Positions 13,572-27,239 are shown, numbered from the stretch's first letter. The stretch: DNA of 64,000 nt from Glandiceps talaboti (GCF_964340395.1 NC_135571.1:10976440-11040439); one strand, 5' to 3'. The notes: generated from the sequence alone by a model not told the origin. Made by a program: numbers and translations.

Positions 13572-16500
13572 TCAACTGTCCTTCAAAGCCACCAGGATCT
13601 GGTTTGCCGTCGACCTTTCCCTGACTTTTACCAGCGTCTTGATGATAGTTTCAATTGTAGCTTTGCGCATGCCCACAGACTGCCTCCATTTATTCAAAAT
13701 GGCGATAGTCACTTCGTGTTCATCACCTTGGTGTTTTTGTTGAATCCATTCCAGCTGTGTCTGTCTGATCCCCAGTCCACGTGCCAGCTTTGCGTAGACG
13801 TGTGGACCAATGTTCTGTGCCACAACCAACACTTGGTCTTCCTCCAATGGCTTGATGAAATCTGTTGTGTGAAAGAAGAAGAAAGAGGTAAGGATGGATA
13901 ATTAACACTTTATAACGATTAGAACATTTAAAGGGAAATGCCACTCCAGGAAATAAAGGCATTTTTATAAACTTTAGGCTGTAGAGAATCATTTTATGAT
14001 TTTACATCACTTACATTGCGCGCGATTGACGAAAAATGCGAACTGAAAATTATTTGCCATCCATTGTTTAGTGGTAGTGGTCAAGCGTTGTCTCATGGGG
14101 CTAGCATCATACATATGGAATGGTTGAACACTGCATATTCATGAGTATGGAATAAGTCTTGTGTGGCAATTATGTAAATGTACTAGGCAATAAAACTCAA
14201 GGTAACTCATGAATATTCAATGTGTTCCATACTCATGAATATGCAGTGTTCAACCATTGCATATTTATGAGGCTAGCCCCCATGAGTCATTGTCATTTTG
14301 GAACCACTTTAATAACGGCTGCCACTAAGTAACTGACAGCCAATAATTTTCACTTCGTATTTTTCGGCAATCGCACGTAATGTAAGTGATGTAAAATCAT
14401 AAAATGACACTCTACAACCGAATGTTTACAAAAATGCCTTTATTTCCTGGAGTGGGATTCCCCTTTAAAGTAGAAAACACACACACACACACACACGTAA
14501 ATTGACTAATATTTCAATTATAAATACAAAATGTATCTAAAAGCTGTAACTGGAACTTGTTTTGAAAATGTTTTGTTAGATACAATAACTAATTACTCGT
14601 AATATCGTACACCATGAACAACATTGCGTCACCTGAGGGTGAACGTATTTTTGTTGCTGTATGCACAATACATCAAATCAAATTGACTTTTGAGTCCGCA
14701 CCCAAAGCCAGCGCCCTCAACGGCGATCGCAATTTCAAACTGTTTCTGTACTGTTTATTGATAATATCGACCCCTGATTAACAATGTACAATGTCTAATT
14801 ATTGGTATTTTAACAATTTTCAGTAAATATATTGTGGTTATCTGAAAATTGTCCAATAACAACAAGTACAGTTTAACATGGTGACAAATTAAAACCTACC
14901 TTTTGCTCAAAATTTAAAAAATTTGTACACTACCTACAGATAATATTGACGACTAATTAACAGGTACAATGGCTTCTTATAAGTAATTGACCAGTTTGTC
15001 GCAAACATATCTTTGGTTACTTGACGAAAAAAATGTCCCAGTTGTAGGTAGTGCAGGTTTAAAAGATTTGTAAGGGCGGGGGGGGGGGGGGGGGACGTTA
15101 TATCTATTATCGTACCTTTAAGTGTCATATTTACTCTCAGAATCTCCGTATCCAAGTCAGCGAATTTCTCTTCCACAAATTCTGATAACTGATCGACGTT
15201 ATTTTTGATCATATCAATCCTCTGGTCACGTGTATGTAAATCACTCTGAATGTCTGCCCTCAACGTTTCTGTGGCGGTGGATATCTTCTTTTCCAGTCTG
15301 GTTGACATCCGTCCAAGTTCTTGGTCAAATTTATTTTCCAAAGCATCTATGAACAAAGGCGAAAGTCAAATAATTCTGTGTACCTCGAATTATATTTCTA
15401 TCTAAGAAAACAAAATATACTTATTTATAAAAAAGACTATTAGTAACTGACCACCAGACGGCGCGTATATGACCATTTTTGTCTCGATTAGTTGAAGGCA
15501 AAAATGTTAACAAGGCAAAAAATGAAATAAGGAAAAAACAAAAGCACGAACATAGCATGTCCATCTATTTAGCTTTTTGTATATTTTTCTATCCATTTGT
15601 CTTTCTCTAGATGTCTATTTTTCTAGCCTTGTCTATTTCTTTATCGGTATGTCTATTTCTCTAGCTGTCACTTTCTCTCGTCTTGTCTATTTCTCTAGCC
15701 GTATGTCTATTTCTCTAGCCTTGTCTATTTCTCTAGTCGTATGTCTATTTCTCTAGCTGTCACTCTTTCTCTATCTAGCCTTATATATTTCTCTAGCCGT
15801 ATGTCTATTTCTCTAGCTGTCTCTTTCTCTAGCCTTGTCTATTTCTCTAGCCTTGTCTATTTCTCTAGCCGTTTGTCTATTTCTCTAGCTGTCTCTTTCT
15901 TTAGTCTTGTCTATTTCTCTAGCTGTCTCTATTTCTCTAGCCTTCTGTGTATTTCTGTAGTTGCTTGTCTATTTACCAATCCGTCTATCTATTTCCCTAG
16001 CCGTCTATCTAATTACTCTCAATCTCTTCATTTGTCAACTATCTATATTATAATTTTCAAAACAAATCACATACCACTTATCTCCTTGACGATCGATTTC
16101 TTGTCCATTGGTGACCATGGCGTACTTTCATTATCGCTGTTTGAAGCAATCGTCACCTGAGAGTTTGTGATAGAAACGTGTGACAATGATGGCTGGCCAC
16201 TTTCATAGGCACTTGAAGAACTCGGTGCCGGACTGCTGCTTCTGGAGAAAGGTGAGCCCTCATCGTTCGTATCCGATCCCAGGTCAAAGGTTATACTGCC
16301 TTGGGATCCACGTCGTCTTTGAAGGGACGGAAATTCTGACATCGAATGAGACTTAGCAAGAGTGCCTGATGATCGGTCGGAAACAATCGCATCTAAAGGT
16401 CTCCAAGTTGACTTCGCACCGTTACCAAGTACCAAAGGTTGCATTGAAGTAACAGAGGTCGACCTTCGAAAACGAGGGGAACTTAATACACCTGCCGTGC

Positions 16501-17119
16501 GAGGGCGCAGTAAAGCGCCACCGTACGAAGGTGGCCAACCTTTCTTGATCGTGGTGATGAGAGTCTGTGCATGTTCTAACATAACAGGAACAATACTAAA
16601 AACACGACCAGTTCTATTCTTCATATCTGAATCATTAGTCAGTGCTTGCACTTCAGGGTGCACAGTTTTTGGAATGTCTTCCTGCTCCAGCTTCTTTCTC
16701 CAATTTTCTAACTCGATGCAGAATTCACGAACAAAGCGAGCCTTCTTACTATCCTGACTGGCTACTAAAGTTGGACGGTACTGTGATATCATGTTATATA
16801 AATATTTTAGTTCATCAAGTAAATGTAGGAATGAATCGATGACGAACGCACTTTCAGTAAAACTTTTCTTCTGGACGGCTTCGTAGCATTTCTTGACATC
16901 TTCAAGGGACAGTGACGTCACTTCCGAGAGAGGCGTTGGATTTCTACATAGTGGATACGCCAGAGTGATTGAAGACGTGAAATGTATGTAATTCGCCTTC
17001 AGATTCTGCCAAAGACTGACGATTTTTATCAACTTTTCACCAAACTGTTCTGATGCCTCGTAGATTGTCTGTTCAGCGAAACTTCCACTTCCACGACGAC
17101 TGTTCAGTGTGGCTGCCAT
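13572..17119 (-). CDS. Coiled-coil death-domain protein (three coding exons, 521 aa)
   Basis: Coding exons: 17119-16075, 15346-15116 and 13861-13572, giving 522 codons with the stop. Both introns are phase 1 with good sites (GTATGTG...TTCATAG and GTACGAT...ACAACAG). The start is the ATG at 17119 in CACCATGG; upstream in-frame codons are ignored because an acceptor (TTTTTCAG) at 17145 marks the start of this exon. Residues ~1-200 are helical and Trp/Tyr-rich (EKLIKIVSLWQNLKANY... EHAQTLITTIKKGW) and are homologous to the gene at 28941. Residues ~205-345 are Ser/Arg-rich, probably disordered and phosphorylated. Residues ~349-425 are a coiled coil (LENKFDQELGRMSTRLEKK). The last ~95 residues are a death domain (VYAKLARGLGI, WIQQKHQGDE, ILNKWRQSVG, IKTLVKVRE). 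I do not recognise the family name. Death domains build homotypic signalling complexes; the pathway is not shown by sequence. Confidence 0.85.
13927..14469. mobile_element. Palindromic MITE-like DNA element
   Basis: A ~543-bp imperfect palindrome. The ends read TTTAAAGGGAAATGCCACTC and its inverted counterpart at 14434-14469. Complementarity runs inward over about 250 bp per side, including an inner pair around GGTTGAACACTGCATATTC and GAATATGCAGTGTTCAACC. It has no open frame of its own. It lies in the intron just upstream of the death-domain exon at 13861. This is the structure of a long-TIR non-autonomous DNA transposon. A diverged partial relative is at about 23870-23976. Confidence 0.75.
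14690..15060. repeat. Dispersed repeat, copy 2 (~370 bp)
   Basis: Direct diverged copy of 11190-11560 (see there). It lies in the intron of the death-domain gene and abuts a poly-G run (15076-15094) just downstream of the coiled-coil exon. Confidence 0.8.
15590..16010. repeat. Minisatellite (TCTATTTCTCTAGCC units)
   Basis: About 20 copies of a 19-22 bp unit such as TCTATTTCTCTAGCCGTATG, with CTTG, GTATG and GCTGTC variants. It fills most of the intron between the N-terminal and coiled-coil exons. The plus-strand Ser/Leu-rich open frame over it is an artefact. Confidence 0.9.
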
Positions 17120-19288
17120 GGTGACGTTTAACATCAATAATTGTCTGAAAAATAATTTGAAATTTGATGAAATGAAATATATATCACCACAACAGGCGTA
17201 TTTCCAAAGTTCAGTTTTTTGTTTATCATCGATCACGAATCTGTCAATCGCGGGGATTTGATGTAAACAAACACTTAAGTGAAGGTAAGCGTTGATCCTT
17301 CCACACTCTGTGTCGTATTTCTATGTTGCCCCGCCCCTCCTTCTTCATTCTCTCACGTACACTTGGAGGGCGTATTCCTAAATTTGCCCCTCCCAATACG
17401 TACGTAATTTTACGTAATTGCACAATTCTAATCGAATGTATAACAACAACCCCTCATAGACACACACACGCAGTCAAGTGTACTTTAAATTGCTCCTCCC
17501 CACTTACATGCACGTATTTCCAGTTTGCCCCCCCCCCCCTACTCACACACATTTACATGTATTATCTGTAGGCATGTAAAACGGTATCTTGTGGTTAAAT
17601 TGTGTAAATATGAGACTTTGTTGAATTTACAATAATTGCTTATAGGCTCAGGTTTCCTGAGTTTGTGAGTTAATGTTGGGAGGTTTGGCACTACATTACA
17701 AATGCACCAATGTAAGTAGAGTCAACTGTAAGTGTGTAAAGATCTGTAAATGGATAGCTGAGGTGATAAATACGTTATCCTCACTAACTCTGCATAGTGT
17801 AAGTACCAACCATGACTTTCAAAATTGGACCAAAAACTATATTTCACAACAAAATGCAATCCATGGAGAACATGCAGACTGTATACGGAGCTTAAAGTCT
17901 GATCGGAAAACCCCAAGTAATAAGTGACTTTACAATGTAATGTGATAAATATTACGACTGGCAAGATAATGTAGTGGAAACTCTAACTGATTCTTCATAA
18001 CCAGTTACCCGTTGTCCATGCTGTTTATCACGTCCATAAATGTCATACTTGCACATATAATTGAATGTCCTTGTGATCGTTCACAATTGACAGTAAATAC
18101 ACACCGCGTAAAATCAACAAAGAGTAAACAATATACAAACACTTGTGGCTATTTCAGGAGAAAGCTGATAGGTGTTCAAATATAGTTATAACGTGCAGAC
18201 TTGGCACCAAACACTTTACAGTCGAAAATGAAAGTATAGCGATTGAATTATAACCTCCACACCTTTATGTATAGGCAGGAAATGACCGAGCACGTATATG
18301 GGTATTGTATCCGTGTATGGAGTGGTTATACCTGAAGCCATACAAGTGTACTGAGTGGTGATACCTGAAGCCCTACAAATGCTATCACGATTTCAACCTG
18401 TTACACCATCCCGCTAAACCACATCCATTCAAGATGCACCAAGAGTATTCGCAGTGTCGCGGAAGAAATAACTATGGTTGCGGGAATGTGTAACGCCGTG
18501 TGGATAAAATCACCCTCTAATCAGCCTAGCCAATGTTTAATTATTGCCCAGACCACTCTAGAAAAGATACAGTGGGCTGAGATTATTTGTATACTAGAAC
18601 ATGTATAATAATTATCCGTGGATATATTATATTGTTGTCCGATTAAACAATACTCTAGTTATAGCTTGTATAGGTTTAATACACTGATGAAGACAGGTGA
18701 TTATACTATTAGCCGTTTACAAAAATCATTAATTTTCACCAAGAGGAAATCAGAGTACTTAAAAGGTTCATACTGGGCTTTGATGTATCTGAAGTATTGA
18801 CATTCTAGGCATTGTTCCAACCGAGATGCGTCACCCGGCATAATTTCCAAATCACTGCGCACCAAACTTTATCAATAAATAAATCAATACAAGCACAATA
18901 TAAATGATATGGTTGCAGACATGTGGAGGTCTAGTGTCAAACCCCCAAACTAAGTTTACAAACAAACGTGTGATCTACTTTGTTAAAGTCTATTAATTTT
19001 AAGGCATGTATTGTGATGTTGCTAAGACTCTATAGGTTACAAGGTATTTGATGTGTTAATGATATCAGGACGTTTAGTCAATCTGAAAACACGCGAGACT
19101 TGATAAAACGGCGTAATTCATACCAATGTTAATTAGCCGTCCTTGAAAAGACTAAGTACCAGGGCAATTCATTTTATATATGGGAGGCACATACTTTTTC
19201 TAGAGTTTGAATGCACGGTAGAGACAAATGATAGACTGTACGAGAGATAGAGTGGGTGGGTAGGGAAAGATAATTAAATAGGAGTGTG

Positions 19289-19289
<1 letters not shown>

Positions 19290-19349
<60 letters not shown>

Positions 19350-19437
19350 GCAGACAGACAGACAGACAGACAGCAGGAGAAATGAAGATCATGTGTGTGA
19401 TTTGATGTGATGTGATGTGATGTGATGTGATGTGATG
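19290..19437. repeat. Compound microsatellite (GA)n-(G)n-(CAGA)n-(TGATG)n
   Basis: GA dinucleotides at 19290-19338, a G run, CAGA units to about 19372, then TGTGA/TGATG pentamers at 19400-19437. Directly visible simple repeats. Confidence 0.95.
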
Positions 19438-19924
19438 TAATAAAAAGGGCGGTTTAAGGTAATGCAACATAATACAATTTTGTAGTGAAGGGTCTAACAC
19501 TGCAGACCTTATGTCAATAATTAACGATTCTAAAATATGTCAAGTAAGTTGTTGAGATTCTACCACGTTACGAAGGGATACCACCTCCTAATACCACGCC
19601 GTGTACTCGTGTCCAAGTAAATCTCTACATCCTGTATTTACAAAAATAGAATACGTATGTAGTACAATAGTACCAGGCTGTTCAAACATCAGTAGTGTTA
19701 AACGATGACATTTTGATTGACAGGCCACTTACTACACAGAGTTGATTGATGAGGTGTACAGTCTATTCCTGGCAATTCAAGATAATGTGTGTTGATTATT
19801 TAGAATATGTACACGGATCAACGCAAGTATGTATTGATTTGTATAAATAAGATGTGACTCGAATTGATATGATTTATTGAATTATTTGTGATGTGTAAAC
19901 TTTAAAACTGAAAATGGTTCATTT

Positions 19925-19935
19925 CTGTCTGTCTG

Positions 19936-19977
<42 letters not shown>

Positions 19978-20150
19978 CCTGGCTGTCCGTCTCATACACA
20001 CATAAGCACGAGCATGCACACACACATATGCAGGCACACGCGCGCGCATACATAGACACACACCTACCTACCTACACACACATGCGCGCGCACATTCACG
20101 CACCCCCCCCACACACAGACACACACACACACACGCCACCCACACGGACG
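19925..20150. repeat. (TCTG)n and (CA)n-rich simple repeat
   Basis: TCTG units at 19925-19973 are followed by CACA/CGCG-rich sequence to about 20150. An open frame over it rich in Ser, Val, Cys, His and Thr is repeat-derived. Confidence 0.9.
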
Positions 20151-22055
20151 GACCCAGACCAAATGTCAGGATGTACCATCTCCAGGTTGTACCTTTGTGT
20201 CAAAAGTAATTATAATGCCAGACACTTTCATTAATAATACAAACTCTGATAGAAACTAGCGTAGGTGTACACGAAGTACGATTACCACATCCGGTCCATT
20301 GACAATATCTTGAATACAATGAATATATTGTAATGAATACAGTGGCATAAAATGCAGTGAGCTGAAACATGGGCTCATAAATTAAAGACTAGGCTAGTCG
20401 AGGCCAAACACTTACTGTGCGTTTGAACATATAGACCCTCCAAGTGTAGGGTCGATAGTTTGAAGGAGGAAATTATGTTGACTCATATGCTGTCTTAGAA
20501 TTTACAGTATTTTATGAACTTGACTTAGTTGCTTTTACCCAAAACACTGTCAAGTTCACCCAACAGTGGAAATACGATAGAGGTATAAGCCATGGAGATA
20601 CGTAGGAGCGAGATCACCGATCAATACTCCCACGGAGAATAAAACTTGCATATCACGTAATTTAAAATTGATGTCTGAAACAATTATCAAGTTTAGCCAA
20701 TTAAGTTAGGGGAGGGGTCTCTGAGGTGTAACTAAGTAAAAGAATTTAGTTTTTTCTATCCTACATTGAACTATTGATCTCGCCCCCTTAGCTAATTAAT
20801 AATCCATTGTAGGGTGAATTTGTGGCGTTATTCATGAATTTCAATTTTGGCGATGATGTATCCCAGAGTACTTAAAGTTGACGAGAATTTCAAGTTGAAA
20901 GGATATCCGGCATTTACAATGTTCCCCCTATTCAACTACAACAATTAGGTGATAAGTCAATCAGCCAAGTTCAAGTTTTCATAAGATGCAATATTGCAAT
21001 CAAAACGTTCTGGTTGCTTCTTTGATGCCATGATTTTGACAGTGAGAATGAAACCCTGTGAGTGTCAGAGGTGCAATATGTTATATGCACCGACTGCATT
21101 ACATAATGGACGTATTAGTGATTGCGTGAAGAACTTGCATGTATTAAATTATCATTTGTCTAGAGTTCAACATTAGCTCTGTTCAGGTTTTCTGACAATT
21201 ATTTTTTTACAAATTTGGTTTCTCTTCAGCAGTTTAGCTATCCAGTTTCTACCTGATAGTAGCCATTGACTTGTATGTTGACTTGGCTATCTGACTTAAA
21301 ATGCAACGTCGTAAACCAGTGCACGGGCCTCTTTACGGCACCGTCCGAATCGTACCCACAAAATTAATAATTTAAATTTTCTATGTTTGCTGAACAAAAC
21401 TAGTACGAGTGTTGAAAGCTTTATGAACAAAAACTGATAATTTGTACTGAACTACCTCATTCTTACATGCCAGTAAGGAAAAACATTTTTCTTTCGTGGG
21501 GTGAACTCTAAATCGAAAATCGCTGGGAAGAATTCCCAGCACAAAAAAATTTATTTAAAAAAACAAAAACAAAAACCTCTAAATCTTTGAGGAATGAAAT
21601 CTAGTCTATGGTCGTTATATAAAGGGCAAAACAATATAAAACGACATTCATCCTCAACAACTGTAAAACCTTGTCTTTTACAATATGGACACACTCTATG
21701 GTTCTCGCATTAGTTATCTTAGCAATGGGGTTATTTGGATTACTTAGGGTCATGTTTGTGTTCTCTGGACCAACTATTTCTATAGCTATACCAGACAACT
21801 GCTTTTCACTCCAAGATGTTACGCCTAAGCCAACCTGGGCCTTTTAAAAATCGTAAATTGATGACCATGTCAGTAATGAGTACTGAATTACCCGATAACT
21901 GCGTAAAATAGTCTTGTAAACAATGTTCTATCGCAAAATCTGCAGCCTGTACAACCTCTCTGAGGTTTGACACATGACTGCAATAATAGTGTAGTGTAGT
22001 GTAGTGTAGTGTAGTATCAAGAGTCCACATCATACAGAAACAACAAAAACAAAAA

Positions 22056-22111
22056 TAATATATATATATATATATATCACTATGTATGGAAGTTCAGATC
22101 AGTTATAGAGG

Positions 22112-22184
<73 letters not shown>
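22056..22184. repeat. (AT)n microsatellite, two blocks
   Basis: AT dinucleotides at 22057-22077 and 22113-22184 are separated by ~35 bp of unique sequence. Confidence 0.97.
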
Positions 22185-22189
<5 letters not shown>

Positions 22190-23869
22190 CGCTTATACGT
22201 ATACACTACCATTACATGTGGTAGCCCAGCCTTGCATCCCTTTCTTGTGTCAAGCCCCGGCCCACAGATGGTGAAGTGTCTATAGATGCGCCATGCTACA
22301 CTCTGTGTGTTATGCTGTGGGGAGTTATGCGTATAACGTGACAAATTCACTCACTCCACGGAATATTGTTGTACTTACTGGGACGATTATTCCTTACCTT
22401 TGTAACACTTATTAACTACACCTGACTTCACACGATGAAGAGTCTGAATGGAGCTCAAAATGTGAAATGTTGTACCTGGATAGCCTCTGGTTAAAGTTTA
22501 CAGAAATGACGTAACTGCTATCTACTACGTAGGTAGCTAAAGCAAATAGTTAGAACTATCTACTCAATATATGTGTGCTTATATATCCCAGCGGTATCTC
22601 TTTCACCCAGGAACTAGTAGTTACATGGTCACCAAGTTCCGGTCTACGTTTCCATGGAAAGCAACAGTGCAATAACACTACAGTGCGATATTACACCGTG
22701 TCCGGAACATACGCACACGGGTACTTTAAAAACACGATATCCCCACTGAATGGACGTACAGCGCGATACGATCCGACGTGTCTCATAAAGTTGGATGTCA
22801 GATTATGTGTACATTAATAGTAGAAATATGTATGTTGCAGTAATGGATATATATTCGGTGGCTCCCCCTTTCCGGTTTTAACAAAGTTCCATTTCCAAAA
22901 TATCAACCTGTTTCTGCGTTTTGGAGCCCGCCTACTGCTTTTCCCCTCAGGGCCGACTTTAAAAGTCCACCATATCTCAGACCACTAAGAAAGACCAATG
23001 TATACGGTGTCTGTGTCTTGTCAGTAGTTATAAACCATGTTTCACCATGATAGGTGCAAACATTGACACTGCTATAACTTCGGTATGTTTGTAACACACT
23101 TTCTTACATATATCTTACCTGGTGCGATGTTTTCTGTAGCTGGTAAGGAGCTAGTATGTTAGCCACACGTCTCCAACTCACACTTTACATACGTTGTTGC
23201 AGATATGGAACTTGCCTACGTGTTCTCAAGATTGGTTTCTGTGTTTACAATAGCATCGCACACGCCGGTTCCGCTGTATGATACACCTGACGCGGGGGAA
23301 CTTTTGTAAAGTTCACGAAAACCGCGTATTACTGGTCCGGCAGTGACGTGCCCTCAGAATCCTACGACCCTGGCTGCCGATGCGTCACCCACGTCTTAAT
23401 CGTGATATTTTCTCCTCCGTAAATTTGACGGTCTCCAATTGTTATGCTAATTATCCGGCTCATTGAGCCGTACTACAACATGCACCCATTCAACAGTCAC
23501 GATGAACGGTGACGTCAGTTTCTATTTTTAGAACACAACGTCTATTGTTTGGTGTCGCTTGTTGCTATGTAACAGCAAACAATCTCAGTCTGTCGGCCTT
23601 TATCCGTCACCGTCTACAGGTACACCGGGTAGTCGACACCAATCTGACCCATTATTTATAGTAGTAAACAAGTTGTATCTGAGTCGCGGACGTCTTTTCG
23701 TCTGACCTGGTTTATCTGAAGTTACAGTATTGACGGAATTTAGTCCTAAGTGCCTATATTACCTTCAGAAAAAAGTCATAAATATTTATTGTTAATCTAA
23801 TATACATGCGTGTTTACTAAGTCCATTGAGGCAATAATGGCCATTGCTAGGACAATAGAAGTTGGAGAC

Positions 23870-23976
23870 AGTTTCAATTTGATGAAAATTGGCAAATTTA
23901 TGAAATGATTCTCCAGAACCCAAAGTTTATGAATTTGAAATACATTTATTTCACCGAGTGGAATTCCCTTTAAAAA
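23870..23976. mobile_element. Diverged fragment related to the 13927 palindromic element
   Basis: The end TTTATTTC-CCGAGTGG-ATTCCCTTTAAA resembles the right end of the 13927-14469 element (TTTATTTCCTGGAGTGGGATTCCCCTTTAAA, differing at several sites). The preceding ~70 bp is weakly similar. Probably one decayed arm. Confidence 0.45.
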
Positions 23977-24164
23977 CCAAAAAAAATCAAAGCTATATAA
24001 AAATTAAGTTAAAAGCTCTCAGCTTAGTATATTATGTTTATTCGTTAAATTTATAGAACTCATCTTGACTGACATCGGCCCTTTGGGAGTCTTATAATCT
24101 TCAAATATTTTGAGTTTGTTATTTGTTTATTTATTTATTTGTTAGTTTTGTGAAGTACCCCCCC

Positions 24165-24325
24165 CACACACACACACACGTGTACACACGCAGACATACA
24201 TGCACACACACACAGACACACGCACACACACACACATACATACATACATACATACATACATACATACATACATACATACATACATACATACATACATACA
24301 TACATACATACATACATACATACAC
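24165..24325. repeat. (CA)n then (CATA)n microsatellite
   Basis: A CA-rich tract at 24165-24233 is followed by about 23 CATA units to 24324. Tyr/Ile/His or Met/Tyr/Val/Cys repeat frames on both strands are artefacts. Confidence 0.97.
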
Positions 24326-24670
24326 AGACACACGCACCACGTTCTAGATCTACAATTGTATATGGAAACGTCTCCATCTTTTATTTTATTGGCCAGTTAT
24401 TAGTCTCCCTCAGCGATCATACTACTCTTTCATAATCATTCACTCAGGTCATTATTTCACATAAAAGAACACGCTTGTGTCCCCCCCCCCCCACTAAAAA
24501 AAATAAATAGATAAATAAAAAAAAAACCATTTTATTCCGATAAGGCCTAATAAAAATTTTGTGTGGTTCCGATACGCTCAATTTTTGAATACTAGTGGGG
24601 ATGGTAGATTTGTTATATGTGAGTGTCAAGTTCAGGTAGTTATAAGTTTCCGTTATTTTCCATGGTCTCT

Positions 24671-24865
24671 GTGTTATTAGTTTCTTTTGGTACAGTCTTT
24701 ACAGATTGGAAGAATAGTTTTATTTTGTCTTTTTAAGTTGATGTCAGTTTCCGCATCCACGATTTCTTACGAGACTTCGCAATGTTCGCGATATGAGTAT
24801 TTTTTTCTCGAATATGTATAAAAAGTTTAGGGTCGGCAGTAAAAAACTATGTGGGGTCGGGTAAC
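24671..24865. repeat. Dispersed repeat, second copy of the 11601 family
   Basis: Aligns with 11601-11800 in the same orientation (TACAGATTGGAAGAA, GAGACTTCGCAA, GGGTCGGCAGT, GGGGTCGGGTAAC). Diverged. Confidence 0.75.
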
Positions 24866-25454
24866 ACGAACCAAAATGTTTTTTCTTTAGGCCAAAGGAT
24901 TGACCTGGTGACTTAAGTAAGTCTAGTACTCATGTCCTTAATAATATCAATTCTGTTATTTTGGCTCATAAAATTATTTCATTTGTGTTATTTGTGACTC
25001 ATAAAATGATGCAATCGGTCCAAAGAATTTCAACGCTATAGTCATCGTCAAATTTGTCTAGAATTCATGTCAGTCAGTATGATTTTGACGTTTTATTATT
25101 AAGTGAAACTTTAATTTGTGGTGGTGCAATAACGATGTAATCGTTAACCTTGTAATTTAGTACCAGACATCATCATGTTTACCACACATATATTGATGGT
25201 CGTTCTACTGTGGCCAAATAAAAAAATGTGTTTTCGATCACCCAACCGACCGTAGTTTAAGCCACCGACCCTAATGTAAGCATTTTTAATATTTAGAAAG
25301 GCGCTATGGTGAGTTAATATTTAAAAAGACAAAATGAGGGGAACTTATTTGTCTTCATAACCTTCGTGTACGTCTGTTTTCTTTCTCAGATGACGTACGC
25401 GTATAGCGGGCGCTGTGACAATGAACTGCAAGAGAGAAGGAGAGACACAGAAAC

Positions 25455-25500
25455 AGAGACAGAGACAGAGACAGAGACAGAGACAGAGAGAGAAAAAGAG
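25455..25500. repeat. (CAGAGA)n microsatellite
   Basis: Seven or so CAGAGA hexamers followed by GA-rich sequence; the Arg/Gln-rich frame through it is not a gene. Confidence 0.9.
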
Positions 25501-25789
25501 AGGCAGAGACAGATGTAGAAACACACACACACAGACAGAGAGGGAGGGAGATGGCATGACACATGTACGAAATGCTATCCAAGTCTTCGAGGGAAATGAC
25601 GTAACAAGAGCCAGAACAACAACCTTTCAAATCTCATTATTTCATTCGACAGGTAAGTTTATCGATGAATTAATAAGGCATTTAATCAATACACACAGCA
25701 TGACTTCATAAGCTGATATCAGACATTTGTTGGTTATATATGAAAATATAATAAAACATAAATGAAAATAAATAAACAGCACGATAATA

Positions 25790-26335
25790 TCACCTCCCCC
25801 TTCCCCTGTGGTCAAAAGTGTCTGCAATGTGCGCTCACACATGACAATAGTAGGGTTTACCAATTTATATGACGCAAAAGAAAATAAATAAATATAGTAT
25901 TACACTGCCACCTCCCCCTTCCCCTGTGGTCAAAAGTGTCTGCAATATGCGCTTACACATGACAAAAGTGGGGTTTACCAATTTATATGACGCAAAAGAA
26001 AATAAATAAATATAGTATTACACTGCCACCTCCACATTCCCCTGTGGTCAAATTAAGGTGTCTGCAGTGTGCGCTTACACATGACAAAAGTGGGGTTTAC
26101 CAATTTATAGTAAAACAGATGAAAATGAATAAATAAAGCATTACACTGCCACCTTCACATTCCCCTGTGGTCAAAAGTGTCTGCAGTGTGCGCTTACACA
26201 TGACATAATTTATAGTAAAACAGATGAAAATGAATAAATATAGCATGGTACTATCACCTCCACATTCCCCTGTGGTCAAAAATATCTGCAACGTGCGCTC
26301 ACGCGTGACAAAAGTGGGGTTTACCAATTTATATG
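25790..26335. repeat. Minisatellite, five copies of ~100-120 bp
   Basis: Five head-to-tail copies with landmarks CCCCTGTGGTCAAAAGTGTC, TGCGCT-ACACATGACA, GTGGGGTTTACCAATTTATA and AATGAATAAATA. Copies differ by scattered substitutions and by internal loss of a TTTACC segment in one. Non-coding; similar short minus-strand frames recur because the unit recurs. Confidence 0.9.
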
Positions 26336-27239
26336 AAGTTGTATACTTCATTTAACTTGATGTATTACTCAAATTGGACGTATATTTACTGTTGTGTCAA
26401 TCTTATGTACAAGCCACCCACGTGACCTGGTCATTGGCAGTCCGTCTTTCTTTTTTGATTGGAACTGTTCGAAGTTTTTATACGACATTTCAAACTACAG
26501 ACCCGGCCGGTATAACTAAAATGGCGTTTGGAATTATCTTGCGGTGATTTTTTCAACGAACCCAAAGAAAACACAAGAACATCTGATATGCAGTGACGTC
26601 ACACAAACTTGAACGATCAAGGATGAGACCGTAATTACGTATACACATAAACATTGACCAAAAGGTATTATAAGTTAAACTTCAATTGTAGAGTGGGTGG
26701 TTGGCTAAACACAGCAATTGGGAAATAGCATGAGTACTGCTTAGTTCATGATTTAACTATCAAGACGAGAGAAAATGCCATCTCTGTACTACTGAAGAAG
26801 ATAGTTACTTTTGAATTCATGTTTATAAGATAGAAACTGGACATTTTCACTTTGTATGACGACATTATGACGACATTATTGTCATCGAGTCAAAATTTCC
26901 TTCGCAGTTCATTTCATAATTTAAATCCGTGACTTCTTTCCCAGCCACTCGTGTCAGCCAACCATTCGAGAAATAGTTCGTTTATAGTTTACCAAGTCAA
27001 GAATGCCTACTATTAGAATTTATTTCCATGCAATGCGTTACTGTTATCATTTTTTTCAACCCATATGACTTATAAAATACTTTTTAGCTATTTTGGCAAG
27101 TGACATCAAAACTGTTGGTTGTATTTAAAAGGTTATCATAATATTAAAGGGTTGTTCGTACCTGTAATGGCATTTTACAGGGCACGTATAGTTGGCAACA
27201 TAATGCATTTGTTTCTGTATATGCATTATGTTCGTGTGG

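Noticed and set aside
15741-16160. 139-codon Ser/Leu-rich plus-strand frame
   Set aside because: Translation of the TCTATTTCTCTAG minisatellite in an intron of the minus-strand gene.
16362-16842. Plus-strand frames of 131 and 66 codons
   Set aside because: Antisense shadows of the N-terminal exon of the minus-strand death-domain gene.
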